Shown here: piece by piece, positions 22,801-34,650 of the stretch
Layout of the letters: each line of letters starts with the position of its first letter
Numbering within the stretch: position 1 is the first letter of the stretch
NCBI RefSeq assembly: GCF_004664715.2
Contig: NC_051076.1
Location: 4,161,446 to 4,225,445 of the forward strand
Length of the DNA stretch: 64,000 nt
Source of the DNA: Peromyscus leucopus
Lineage: Eukaryota; Chordata; Mammalia; Rodentia; Cricetidae
Reading direction: 5' to 3'
Program-made: the position numbers and the translations under genes
Notes under the pieces: model-generated
Told to the model about the DNA's origin: nothing
Seen by the model: the letters and a program-made list of their open reading frames with translations, nothing else
Database searches by the model: none

Positions 22801-25320
22801 ACATCTTCAATTTCTTATTTACTTACCTCTACAAGTACTGATCCCATCTCCACCAAGTGCCAGTATGTAGGAGCATTGAGCAGAGACTATTATTTAAAAA
22901 GATAAATCTATTTTCTGTCTTTGTGAGACTTGTAATTTATCAGGGAAGGGGAAATGGGCTTTATTTAACTATAACACTTTCAGATTATAGTGACTGGCAG
23001 TTAGCATTTATTGTGGGATTCCAAGCATATAGATTGAGTGTGCACATTGAACATGTTATCTCCTGAGCCTTTCCATAGCACTGAACTACCCACTGTCATA
23101 TCTAAGAACTCTATCTAAAATGAGAAGCTGAGTGTTAAGCTTCTCCTCAGATCAAATGCCCCACTCACAATAATTACATACTATATACAATTCTCTATAT
23201 GTTCCTGGTGCTGGTATTTTTTCCTAAGATAATCCTGAGAAACCTCAGCTTCAAACCACTCATTTCCAGAAGTCTGCACAGGTGCTGAATACTGTTCCCC
23301 AGGCACCTGAGGCATTTTGCTCCTTCTGGGCTTCACCCAGGCTGCTCCCTACAGTGGCTTATCTGTTTCTCTCTCTGACCACTGAAATGCTGTCTCCCTG
23401 TCTAGGCCTGTCTGCAATGCCACACTGGTGGTGTGGTTTCTCTTTCCACCCCATCCAGAGTGTACTATCTGACTGCTCACTTCCCTGGGCTTTTATATAG
23501 GCTGATCACCAAGCTTGCCTGCATTTGCTCATTTGTGTTATTCCTGCCTCTAAGTCTTGTGCAGATTGAGGTAGTATATCATACACTAAAACAGCAGCTG
23601 AATTTTCCTTCCTCCCTTTTTTGTTATTCTGCTGTACTTTTTCACTTTGTCATTTACTTGCTTAATTCTTGCCCCCCTTTATTATTTTCCTTTCAAAACT
23701 GATCTCTCCAGAACAGCTAGCATTATTTCTAAGAACACTACATGGTGCCTGGGATTTGCATTAAAATAAAATCTATATTTGTCTTAGCACTATGCGGGGA
23801 GACTTTCTTTGCTCACTTGATAGTCGACTGACTGAGCTGTCCCACTGTGGTGATAGGAACAGAGCAGGGCAGGCCCTGTTGTAGTTTCAGATTCCTCCAC
23901 AGAGGTACCTAATGTGAATTGGCATCTTTGTTAAGCTCAACTGCTCCATTAACAGCCTCTGCCTGAGACTCACTGTGGGTAGTAGAAAGGGAATGGCTAT
24001 CCCACATGCAATCCCAAGTAGACATGTCAACTGCACTTGAGCAATTATTATTGGTCCTTGCATCCTGACCTCAGTCTGTCTCAGACCATGACCATCTTCA
24101 GCTTGGCCCCTGAGGAGGCAGGAAAAGCAGGTAACTTGGAGACCCAATGTAACATGAATTCAGGAAATCCTGCTATTCCAGGCCCCTGTGAAAATGGGAT
24201 TATTACGGAAGCAAAACCAACTGGCCATGCCACCAAGTTCTTACCTGCAGGGTTGTTCTGGCCCTAGGCCCTCAGCCATTCTAGGCCTCTGCTCTGAATT
24301 CTCTCTTCCTGGAGATTTGCTTTCATAAAGCTCTGTGCCTAAATGGCAGCATGTACTGTAACTAAATGTGACCATAAAGAGGGAAAAGTTATAATGTTGT
24401 TTCAGGAAATTGTTGTTCTCATTACCTACCTTGGTGCCATATGTTCCAATCTAAAGCTGCACGATATGGGGAATTACGGTGACACAAAGATGAAGTGATG
24501 TCTGGCTAACGACACCCCCAAATATTTATCCCTGCTCCCTCCCTAGCAGTACTCACATGCATAATTGATGCCAGCTCCCTCAATTAGAAGTCCAGGGCAT
24601 AAAGAAAATGAGGACAAGGCTGTCTGCATTTCTGAAGTCTGACAAGGAAAGATTAAAATATTTTATGAGTTCTCCCCATCATCTGTGGAACATGGAGCTC
24701 TCATATTTCATTTTCTCTGGAAAAAATAGTGTTTGCATTATTTGGAGCAAATCATTAGGAATGCAGCTCACCAGCAGATGTGGTGGGCTGCCGCATGGCC
24801 ACCTCTGAGTTATACTATGTGCTTGGCTCCCTCTACATACCCTCATATTTAGATACATCAGAAAAGGAGCAAAGCCTAATGGCTCAAGAATAGTCAGTGC
24901 CCCAGACACAGGGGTATGATATGAAATATATTCATATTCAAATATATGAAAATATATAAATCCAAGTCTTTCAAACCCAAGATAACTGGTACATGTGAAC
25001 TGGAGCTGCTGGGGGCGGGGTGGGGGGCAGTCCTCCTGGCAAAGCCTGTCACCCTCTCTCCCTGGAGACCTTCCTCACCAAGAATTGCAGCAAACTCACG
25101 AGGACAAGGAGGTGACTCAAGAGGAAATGAGCATCCTCGTGGTTTGATGATTTCATCTTGGGAAAATTCTTCTGGATTGTGACATATATGATCCACAAGA
25201 AAAATAAGATATATATACTCCCATTTGTGGAGGAGAAAGCATCGTGTGACACTGTGAAGAATGTGTATAGCCTAAGAGCTTCCCAGACTCACTCTCAACC
25301 CCAGTTCCTCCATTAGGGAC
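22801..25320. other. About 2.5 kb with no supported feature
   Basis: Unique-looking DNA with scattered frames of 65-100 codons in conflicting frames. Around 23330-23700 some words recall old L2-type repeats, but I cannot align them convincingly. Short G-rich patch at 25012-25028. Confidence 0.4.
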
Positions 25321-25324
25321 TGTG

Positions 25325-25440
25325 TAAGCTGTGTGGCCACTCGGAATCTCAGTGTGTATACAATGAGATGGCGACTACAATCTGTGCTGGTTGGTGATGT
25401 CTATGTGGCTTACTAAGACAATAGCATTCAACTCTGTTTA
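25325..25440 (+). repeat. Possible MIR fragment
   Basis: 'agctgtgtggccactcggaa' 'tctcagtgtgtatacaatga' 'gatggcgac' resembles the MIR centre (agctgtgtgaccttgggcaa...ctcagtttcctcatctgtaa) with a gap. This is a weak match. Confidence 0.35.
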
Positions 25441-25619
25441 TGTTATTACATTGTAATAAAGGAAATACTCAGTTGACGTTCCTTACTGGTATTGTTGTTT
25501 TTTCTTATTATTCTTCATGGGTGTGATGATTTGATCTTGTACAAAGACAATTACTTTCATTAACATATTCATCAAATCACTAATTTATTTTTGTTTTCAG
25601 TGAGAGCATTAAAGAATGT

Positions 25620-26010
25620 ACTTGAGCAATTTTGAGACACAGAACTTATTACTATGAACTGCAGTCACCTTTTAGTGGGTCACTAAAGCAGTTCTCAGGT
25701 CTACCTTTTGTCAGTATGCTTCCTTTCCTATCCTTCTTTCCCATGCCAATTCCAGTCATCACTTTCTTACCCTTTGCTATAAATAAGATCATGTGGATCT
25801 TCTATTTGTATATTTGGCTTATTTCATTTAACTCAATGTCTTCCAGTTCTATATGGTGTTGTCACAGATAACAGAATTTCCTTTTTTTAAAAAAAGACTG
25901 TATTGTATTATTGTATTCAATATATATGCATGTGAATATATAGTCCATATTTTTCTATTCATTCATCCATTGATGGCATGGATATGTGGATGACACTGAG
26001 TGAATATAAG
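25620..26010 (-). mobile_element. Old L1 (L1M-type) 3' UTR, antisense
   Basis: 'ggcttatttcatttaactca' 'atgtcttccagttctatatg' and 'cattcatccattgatggcat' are the classic reversed 3' UTR words of mammalian L1M elements (cttatttcacttaacataatgtcctccaggttc...tccattgatgg). Diverged and non-coding. It is followed directly by a CA array and then by an oppositely oriented L1. Confidence 0.75.
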
Positions 26011-26027
26011 AGTATAGATATCTCTTT

Positions 26028-26029
<2 letters not shown>

Positions 26030-26082
<53 letters not shown>

Positions 26083-26122
26083 ACATGCACACACATACGC
26101 ATACACACACATACATATATAT
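26030..26122. repeat. (CA)n with degenerate 3' part
   Basis: About 20 perfect CA units, then CACG, CATG and CATA variants. It separates two L1 fragments lying in opposite orientation. Confidence 0.95.
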
Positions 26123-26149
26123 TCTTAGCACTTATACCACCCAGATAAG

Positions 26150-26985
26150 GTTGTTGAAATTCATGGCAGTTCCACTATTTTTCTTTGAGGAATCTCCATG
26201 CAATTGTTCAAAAGTGTCTATACCAACTTCCCCCAATGATTCCTATCAACTGATTTTCAACAAGATGAACAACAAGATGATGATACCAAGAACATGCGGT
26301 GAGCAAAGGACAAAGGGTCATTACTTCAATGAACAGTATTAGGAAAACTGGGTATTCATGCACAAAAGGATGAAACTAGAAATTATCTCACACTTCATAT
26401 AAAAATTGATTCCACAAGGGTAAAATCCTTAAACATAAGAACTAAAACTGTAGGATAAAATGCACAAGAAATTACTGCAGTACTTGATCTCAATGAAGAT
26501 TGTTTGGATGGAATTCAAAAGTGAAAAAGGCAGAAAAAAGACAGAAAAAGTTCCAGGTAAGAAGACACTATTATACATAACACAGACAAAAGAAATTCCA
26601 GGAAGGCAAGATGCCTCTGCACAAAGACTGACTGCCCACAGAGAGTGCTGCAGATCAACAGGAAGTATTTGAAAACCACTTATCCAATAAGGGACTAATA
26701 TCCAACATAGATAAGGAGCATAAACAACTCAATAGCTAAAAACAAATAACATAAGTGAACAGTGGGCAGAACATATAAACAGGACTTTCTTGAAAGAAGA
26801 GATCCAAACAGCTGAAAGATAATTAGAAATGTCCAACATGAATTAATCATTAGAGAAATACAAACTGAAACCATGGTGCAATCCTATTCCACCTGTCCTT
26901 TTAGAATGGCCACTGTCACAAAGAGGGAAGAAAAAAGTGCTTTCATGAATGTTGAAAGAAAAGGATGATGTATAGTTTTTTTTAA
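26150..26985 (+). mobile_element. Old L1 ORF2 3' end and 3' UTR
   Basis: Ordered L1 words are present: 'gattttcaacaagatgaaca', 'aaaactgggtattcatgcac', 'cttatccaataagggactaa' 'tatccaacatagataaggag', 'actcaatagctaaaaacaaa' and 'cattagagaaatacaaactg'. These follow the reverse-transcriptase C-terminal region of an L1M-type element. Frames are broken throughout, so no ORF2 protein can be made. It ends near the poly(A)-like run at 26983. Confidence 0.75.
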
Positions 26986-27206
26986 AAAAAAAAAAACAAG
27001 GGAAAAACCACTCTGATGTCCCATAATGCCTTGTGCTAACTTTGACTTTGACACTGAGCTCATTGTAATGTAACTGAGAACCCATATGACCCTTCCACAG
27101 AAATCATCACTCTGAAGCAGAGCCTATGCTTCTACTAACTACTATAGCTCATGTACCTAGACAGCCATGTCTAGAACATAGCAATCACTCAGGGCATGAC
27201 TTATAG

Positions 27207-27290
27207 GTGGATGGATGGATGGATGGATGGTTGGATGGATGGATGGATGGATGGATGGATGGATGGATGGATGGATGGATGGATGGATGG
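27207..27290. repeat. (GGAT)n microsatellite
   Basis: About twenty GGAT units with one GGTT interruption. The same motif recurs as a longer compound array at 54945-55125. Confidence 0.95.
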
Positions 27291-27904
27291 ACTTAGCCAG
27301 TGAACATACCTAGGATCTGATGGGTGGACCTAATAGCAAAGTCTGTGCTTTTTCTACTATAGAAATTTACACCTGTCCCATTAAGCCCTGAGCTTTTCCA
27401 GGGACCAAAGAGGTGACATTAGAGACCCCAGAAGGGTCATGTCACATGTCTGAATGGCTCTGAGTCTGTTTTTCTGCTTCAAGTACTTTGAGAAGAGCAC
27501 TGACAAGCAGTGCTGTACTTAGAAGGTCATCATGGAATCAAGCATGGAACAGAGATGTGGGAGTTGTGACACAGGTCCTTCTGTACTGATTCCTGTACTG
27601 GTGTCCCAGGAGTTATCTTTAGTTTTTAAGCCTACATACTTTGACTGCAAAAGGACTTCATGGAAATTGTGATACCCTCAAGTTCACATTCCTGTGGAAC
27701 TATAATTCAGACTTGAAGATTATATTTCCAAATTGTTTACTCTTTCAGGATACAATATAGCACAGGGTGAGACTGTTACACAGGACTACTCTGCATGGGT
27801 AGGCAACCAATGAGACTTTTGGGTCCAGAGATTCTTGCTTTGGGTAAAGAACTTAGAGCTTGGCAGATTTAAGCCTTTGATGTTTAACTTTGATATTTCA
27901 AGTT

Positions 27905-27975
27905 AAGAACAAGGAAGGAAGGAAGCAAGGGAGGGAGGGAGGGAGCGAGGGAGGGAGGGAGGGAAGGGGAGGCAG
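27905..27975. repeat. (GGAA)n/(GGGA)n purine tract
   Basis: About 70 bp of GGAAGGAAGG passing into GGGAGGGAGGGAGC. Runs of G at 4-bp spacing (GGGAGGGAGGGAG at about 27929-27943) satisfy a loose G-quadruplex pattern on the plus strand. Confidence 0.9.
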
Positions 27976-30900
27976 GGGAGAAGATATTTCCTAATGGTCA
28001 CAGGGCCATGAGTGGCTTCCAGAATAGAGCACATTCTACTGCATGAACTAATTCCCTGTTTCAGTAACCAGAATGTTCTCTACATCAAAGAGCACCTTTT
28101 CACCTGCTTTTGACCAAGGTTGGCAGCTTCCGACACTCTTCTACAGGAGACAGACAGGCAACTTCTCCTTTCCTACTATTGAGACCATGCTCCAATATTT
28201 CAGTACAGAGTCATCAGATCAGTTCTGCATCAGGCAAGAGGCAAACAGTTCTCACCTCATCATGTTTTGCAAATGAGAACAAAAGGAATTTGACATCATT
28301 TCTTCATGCTGAAGACAGACTTGTGCATTTCTCAAACTTGGCTCTCAGTTTTCTGCTTTGGCTCCCATTCCTCTTTCCTGCTGACAGCTGAACCCCGAAA
28401 CTCATCTCTGTCTTTGGTTTCTGGCACAATGATTATCCTGTTGATGCTGATGTCAGCAAATTGATGGATGAAGAACAAGAACTTAGATATCACTGGGCTT
28501 CACCTATCCATACTTCAAAGACTCAAATTAGAAGTCACTTTTCTCTTTCCAGGTCATCAAGAGAATGAAGACATTCCATCCAGATTCCTAACTTGGGCCT
28601 AAGTACAATTCACTAGAGACATCACAGTGACTTCTCTTGTATCACCTTTGTGATAAAAATTAAACCCTTTTATGGCAAATGAAGTCAGTATCTGAAAGTG
28701 CTGAAGGAGAAGCCCGAGGGAGGAAGAAAATCTGTTCCTCTGTAGGGCTGTGATGAATGTTGTAAATATTCTAAGCATTCTGTTTCCATAGTTCTGACTC
28801 AAAGACAGAGTAACTCAGTCTCTGTACTATTGCCCAGCCAGGCTCAGTCACCCTGGATGTAATTTATACACCAGGGGGCTGCCTGTGCCAAGCATTGGCA
28901 TGGCTAGTTTATGTGCTCCACTCTCAAGAACCTCAATACATTTTTAATTAAAAAACAATTGATAAAGTTGGAACCATAAATCTCCTTTTACTGGAAAAAA
29001 CTTTACCAAGACTTTCAGTTTGTAGACAGGTAAGGGATATTCTTGGCTACTGAACTGTTATTAGTCTATTTGTTTCTTGTTACATCATTTCTGTGTAATA
29101 CATACTTGATTTATTTGGTTGGAAATCTAAAGAAGAGCTCTAAAGGTCAGTCAACATATTGTTGTCTCTAATGCCCTTTCTTTATTGAAATTCTGTATAC
29201 CCTACTTGGTGACCTGGTTTACAAGTTTCTCCTGCAGAATGGACTGAACATGTTTTTCCGTGACTTTGTTTAGCCAATGGAATGTGCATTAATGTGAGTG
29301 TTTCAATTCTTAGCAACAATCTCAAGAGAAAATTCTTTCTGAATGCCTGTATTCTGTTACAGAAAGAACATGCTCCTGGTAGTTGCTGAGTCAAGAGCAC
29401 AAGAGACAGGTGAAGCAGACCTATGGTAAAACACAGCCCTGGAGCCAAGCCCAGTGGAGACCAGCAGAAACCAGCCTCCTAGTACTGGACCTTACAGCTT
29501 GCGAACAAAAGGAAAATTCTTGAGGTTTAAAATGTTGAAACTCAAGGTAACCAATTTGTTACACAGCCATAGCTGCATCTTAGGGACTTCATCTCATATC
29601 CCAACAAGTGGCCTCTGCACTGGCATCTACTTTTTCCTGTATAAAATGGGAAAGGCAAGCTAGATGGTTGAAAAGTGTTTTACAGAAGTTTCTCAAACTC
29701 TAGAACTCAGTGTACATAACCAATGGCATAGAAACCTACAACTTCTTTCATGGTGGATGATGCTGGCACAGATATGAGAGGCTCACCTGGGTTTTAAGTG
29801 ATATAGGCCACTTGCCTGAAACCCCCAGGACCAGCTGGGGTGGGAGAGGTACCATGTGGGCTGGTTGTGTATTCTTTGAGTCAGTATTCCAGGCTAGCTT
29901 CTGAACCACTGACCTCAGAGGCATGACCTCCAAAGTTTCTGAATATATTTCCAATGTGTGTAAAGAATAAAAAAGCCCTTATCACAAACTAATGTGTGAA
30001 ATGGAAACTTCTATCACTGAACTTTTAATTTAATATAACCAGACCAATTTATTTCCATCTAACTGCAAACACCCATCCATGCATACTAACTTTTAGGATA
30101 TTAGAATGACACATTTTGAGTGAAGCTCATCCATGCTGACTATATTTTCTGCCCCCTTTCATCCTGGGATTCTCTAAAATTTGGAAAGGTTGTGTAATTT
30201 TAAGGACAAGGGAAAGATGCATCCTCTCTTCTTGCTCCTCTCTACCTCTCTACTGGCATATGACAAGCTTAGTCCCTGGCTCTCATCCCAGAAACAGTTA
30301 CCTCGGTGTCCTGAGGTTTCTAGGCATCTTTTAATCTCTCAGTTATTTTCAGTCCTCTTGCGGGAGCTCAGGAAATATCACATACTTCCTTCTGCTTCTC
30401 CTTTGGGAATATCGATATGGATTTCAGATCCAGCTAGACATCCCACTTCCCTTCTATCAATGTGACTCTACAATGCACTGACTGGTATGTCTCTCCCAAC
30501 CCCTCTGGTCTCACCTGCACAGATAAGGCTGGCTGTTCTCTAGTCTGAACCTACTGGCTTCTTCAGGATGTGCAACAATGGTAATCTGGGCAGAACTCTG
30601 AATCAACTCTCCTCTAAGATCAGGTCAGGTAGAAATAAACAAGACTTGATGTACAAATTAAAAGTACAATGAAGGAAATTTCCATTTTCCTCATATCAAT
30701 TTGTGACTCCCCCCTATCTCCCAGACACCCTCCTGTTGGCATTCCCATCTGCTTCTGCCACCGTGCTCTCCATCTTACCCCTTCTCTGGGCTTGGATAGA
30801 AGTCCTTCTCTTGTTCCTCTGTCACTTGCTTGTGACTTTTGCGTCATGCCAAGATTCCTAAAAGCCATAACCTCTGATTCCAAAAATGGCCTGGATATAA

Positions 30901-31137
30901 TTTAAAAAGATTTAAAAACTCACAATTCAAAACTTACTGTTATTTTTCTCTCTTTATATGAGTGTTGTAATAATTTTACTCTCCCCTGGGGCAAAGGGAG
31001 CCCCTGATTCAATGAGAGAAGGAGGGCAAGATGAGGAGGTGAGGGGAATCTTGGGTATCATTTTCAAATACTAATGTGGTGATAAAGGAATGCAGATGAT
31101 AGGAGAAGGCAAAGAGGCTCCATTTCTGAGGCTTCTC
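27976..31137. other. About 3 kb with no supported gene
   Basis: Mostly unique-looking DNA. Weak resemblance to a MER5-like hAT fragment at 29687-29830 and to an old LTR at about 29180-29460 is too faint to call. Frames up to 94 codons have no domain and lie on both strands. Confidence 0.4.
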
Positions 31138-31560
31138 ACTCACTCATTCAATAAATATTAGTTAAATACTTATGGCATGTTGTCTGTGGAACTGCATAAA
31201 CAGCAATAAACCAGGCGACAGGCTGCAGTTTTCATCAAACTCTTACATCCTGTCTGGGGGAGACTGAACACAAAAACAAATGTATCAGGTAATTACACAG
31301 AGCAATAACTAAGGAAAGCACTCAGCAATACACAGCACAGGAAAGAGGCGAGGTAGAGACCAGATCTGCTGGGTGGGGATGGTTTCTAAGAATTAAAATC
31401 TTATTGATGACAAGGAGCCAATAGAGCAAAAACCTCCTGGGGCAGAGCATTCCAGAAGATGTAGCCAGTGATGTAGCCTGCTCCTGGCAAGAGATGGGGG
31501 CAAGGGAGAAATGAAATGTGTGGAGCATTGCATGTGAGAAGGGATTAAGGAGTTGCGAGA
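31138..31560 (+). repeat. Ancient mammal-wide repeat, class uncertain
   Basis: It begins 'cactcattcaataaatatta' and continues with 'catcctgtctgggggagact' and 'cagagcattccagaagatgt'. These match in order a well-known mammalian dispersed repeat (attcaacaaatatttattga ... ggggagacagac ... agggaattccaggcag). I believe it is a LINE 3' end but am not certain of the family. Confidence 0.55.
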
Positions 31561-31662
31561 GGAGCTAGGGGCTTGCCAGTCTCTTTGCTAGTCACCTTGC
31601 CAGTTTGAATCTCAGCCCAAGAACAAGAGGAAGCCATTGTTGTTAGATGATATAAGGGAAGA

Positions 31663-31755
31663 GTATTGGACTCATAGCATCTTAGATTCATGACCTTGGA
31701 CAAGTCAAGTAAGCGAGCTAAACTTCTGCTCCTGGTCTGTGAAATCTAGACAAGC
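31663..31755 (+). repeat. MIR SINE fragment
   Basis: 'attcatgaccttggacaagt' 'caagtaagcgagctaaactt' 'ctgctcctggtctgtgaaat' follows the MIR core order (tgtgaccttgggcaagtcac...cctcatctgtaaaatg). Confidence 0.65.
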
Positions 31756-32019
31756 ACATCTCTTAGAGTGAACTGTGATTTGGAACGAAGTGAAGCATTC
31801 AATTAAATTGTGTCCTGTCTGTAGTATGCAGACGCAGGAGTAGAGGCTGGCCAGTATTAGGTCCCATTGTTCACAGAAGCAACATCGCTGCTCTGATGTG
31901 CACTGGTGTGCTGGTGGCTCACCAGTGTTCATACAATAAGAGGAGTGACATGACCTCCCAAAGTACACCAATATCAGCATCTATTTCTGTTCCTCCTTTT
32001 CCTCCATCCGAAGTCCTTT

Positions 32020-32540
32020 TGAGGGTGCCCAGTGAAAGTGGTCCTCTGAAGGCACGGGCAAAGATCGCCGGAAGTCTAGATATTTTCTCTGAAGTGAAGC
32101 TTCCCAGGTGTGGAGGGGGCTCTCTTCCTGCTCCATTGTTTCCTGAAAGCGTTTATCCTAGTGTAAGGCACATCCCTGGGAATCAAAGAACCTTTGTTGA
32201 TTCAGAGACTGATTGATTCTGGGGGACTTGAGTACATTTGTAAATATCCTTTGAGGATGATGCATCCCACTGGAATAAAGCACCTCATGTTTTATTCAGT
32301 TCTTCCCCAATATGCAAATGTGCAGGTGCCCCGACGGCATATAGATAACATCATTACACACACTCACATTCACACACCAAAGAAAGGGCTGCGCACACAG
32401 AACACACAATTAGGCGGAGATTGCCTTTGAGAAATCTATCGGGTTAATGTGAGGATGATTGGCTCTGTGGGCAGACGCTGACGTCCGCATCTGTGGAACA
32501 GCCTTCATTGCATCCCCAGGAAGCAGCAGACGCTGTAGCT
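32020..32540. promoter_or_regulatory. Candidate enhancer-like conserved block
   Basis: Repeat-free DNA with about a dozen CpGs. It carries a perfect octamer ATGCAAAT at 32312-32319 and SOX-like CCTTTGTT at 32191-32198, which forms part of an inverted pair with AATCAAAG just upstream (32181-32188). A cluster 'cagacgctgacgtccgcatc' lies near 32472. OCT plus SOX words and CpG retention are typical of developmental enhancers, but no conservation test is possible here. Confidence 0.4.
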
Positions 32541-32574
32541 AGACAGCCTGGGGCTGCAGTGACAAGGAGGCAGG

Positions 32575-32660
32575 CCATTTTCCATCTTACTTAGTGACAC
32601 ACTTCTTAGCTGTGTGACCCTAAGCAAGTCAGGCAACTTCAGCTCTTAATCTGAACCAAA
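32575..32660 (+). repeat. MIR SINE fragment
   Basis: 'cttcttagctgtgtgaccct' 'aagcaagtcaggcaacttca' 'gctcttaatctgaa' matches the MIR core (cttactagctgtgtgaccttgggcaag). Confidence 0.75.
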
Positions 32661-33559
32661 AACAAAAGCAAAACCACAGGGGTAACTGTTGATTGAGAAT
32701 GAAGTGTTCAACAAAATCGTGAAATCATGTAAATGGTAGTAGTAAGGCAAAACACCGGAGGCTTCGAGCTGCAGGCTGCCTTCATGGGGCCCCTGGCAAA
32801 TCCCGATGGCCCAACCCTGCAGGGATAGAAAAAATATGCCAGTGTTTGTAAAGTGATGGAATCAGATCACTCAGTCCATTTCAAATCACTATAAAAAGCA
32901 TATAATTAACTTTCGGTATTTTACATCCCCTCACTATTCAGCAAACAGCTGTTGCCAAAGTTCTGAGGGAGTCTCGATTTCCTTATCTTATACCTCCCTC
33001 TTCCCCAATAATTGTATGCCCCTGTCTCTGTCATCTAGGAATATGCTGCTACTTTTGAATACTGTTTGTGAAGATGTGAGGAGTCACTTTCATTTTCCCC
33101 TCACTCTTTCCCATTATTGCATATTCTTTGATTCTCATTATTTGTTCAAGTGTTTTAAAAATATCATGATCTTGTGTAGATGTCATAGACACATGGATCA
33201 GAAAATTCTCTCTTTAAAAGAGTTTCATTTTGATGAAATGTATATTATTATATACATTTTCGTTTCCATATATATATTTAATAATATAAAATTTATTTTA
33301 AAATGTTACATAAGATTAAAAGTAGTGTTTATTATTAAATATCATCATCATGTTTTCAAATCAAGAAATACTGAAATAAAATGAATATTGAACACATTTA
33401 GCTGAGGTTAATTCGCTTTTGATTTTTAACTTTAATTACCATTTTGAAATATATAAGTAATATATTCAACAGTTTTACATTTGATGGTTAAAAAATATAG
33501 TTCAAAGTCTTCCCATTCTGGCCTCAGCTCCATTCAGCCTTAGTTCTCTGAGACTCTCA

Positions 33560-34500
33560 GTCTTCATTTCTATGGTATTTATATGGTTTCATCTTTATCC
33601 TTACATCCTTTATCTGTTTATAATTTATTCTGATCTAAAAGTTTAAGTATGGATCCAACTTAAATTTTTCCAGATGGTGACCCAATTTTCCAACAAAATT
33701 ATTGAATAATCAGCTCCTCTAACTGATATGAAATGGAGAATTTATCAAAAGGTCACATGAGTATCTTGGCCTACTTCTAAGCTTCCTTCTGTTTCATTGA
33801 CTGCCAGTTTATCCCAACATAGTAGCCAACATTTTACCATCAAAGCTTTGTAATGTATTTTAGAACTTGGCAATGTCAGTGCTTCTTTCTCTGTTACATA
33901 TTTTAATTTTCTCTCTCTTTCTCTCTCTCTCTTTTTGCTTTTCCATATGAATTTCAGAATCAGTTTGGCTGCTTGAAGAAAACAAACCTCACTGAAATTT
34001 TTACTAGCAGTATGTGAATATGGACATTCAGGTCAGGAATAATTGGTCATCACCCATGGGAGTTCACATGGTATAAGTAAAGGTTTGCACAAGTTGTTTC
34101 ATGCTATCTGTAGAACATCTATATATATGCACGTGCGTGCACACACATGTGCACACATATGCTCACAGGTATGCACATACATCACACCCACTACATTCCT
34201 ACTAAGTTTACCACTAGTTATTTCTCATTTTTGAAACCAGTTGAAAATGGCACCTTTGCTACTGTCAGCACTTGATCAGCTTCTTTATTTTTTATGAGAA
34301 AGTTCCATCCTTTCCATTTTACTGAGTATTTTTGTCTGTGGTGGTTTATTTGAGTTTAATTCTGTTCTGTAAATGCTTGGTAGAATTTTTATGTTTGATG
34401 GAGAAAAGAAGATTCTATTAATTTTCCTACTTCATTTATAGTTAACAGACCTGTTTGGTATTGTAAGTATATTGTCTAGTATATTTCCTACTTCACCCTT
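33560..34500 (-). mobile_element. Old L1 ORF2 region, antisense
   Basis: Reversed L1 ORF2 words appear in order: 'ttttccagatggtgacccaa' 'ttttccaacaaaatta', 'ttgactgccagtttatccca', 'caaagctttgtaatgtattt' 'tagaacttggcaatgtcagt', 'atttcagaatcagtttggct' and 'gtatgtgaatatggacattc'. This is a mammalian L1M-type copy with many stops. A CT-rich run at 33909-33935 interrupts it. Confidence 0.7.
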
Positions 34501-34513
34501 GTGTGTGTTGTGG

Positions 34514-34650
34514 GAGGTGATTTGACACAGAGTTCTACCATGTAGCCTTAGCTGGCCAACATAGCCGAGCATGGCCTAGAGCTTGCTGTGGTTTGCCTAC
34601 CTCTGACTCTGAATGCTGGAATTATAGATATGAGCCTTCAAACCCAGATG
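34514..34650 (-). mobile_element. Old B1 SINE, antisense
   Basis: 'gacacagagttctaccatgt' 'agccttagctggcc', then 'cctacctctgactctgaatg' 'ctggaattatagatatgagc' is the reverse of an eroded B1. It sits at the end of, or within, the antisense L1. Confidence 0.7.

Noticed and set aside
33016..33384. 122-codon frame in AT-rich DNA
   Set aside because: Composition is rich in Ile, Tyr, Phe and His, as expected from translation of AT-rich sequence, with no family signature.
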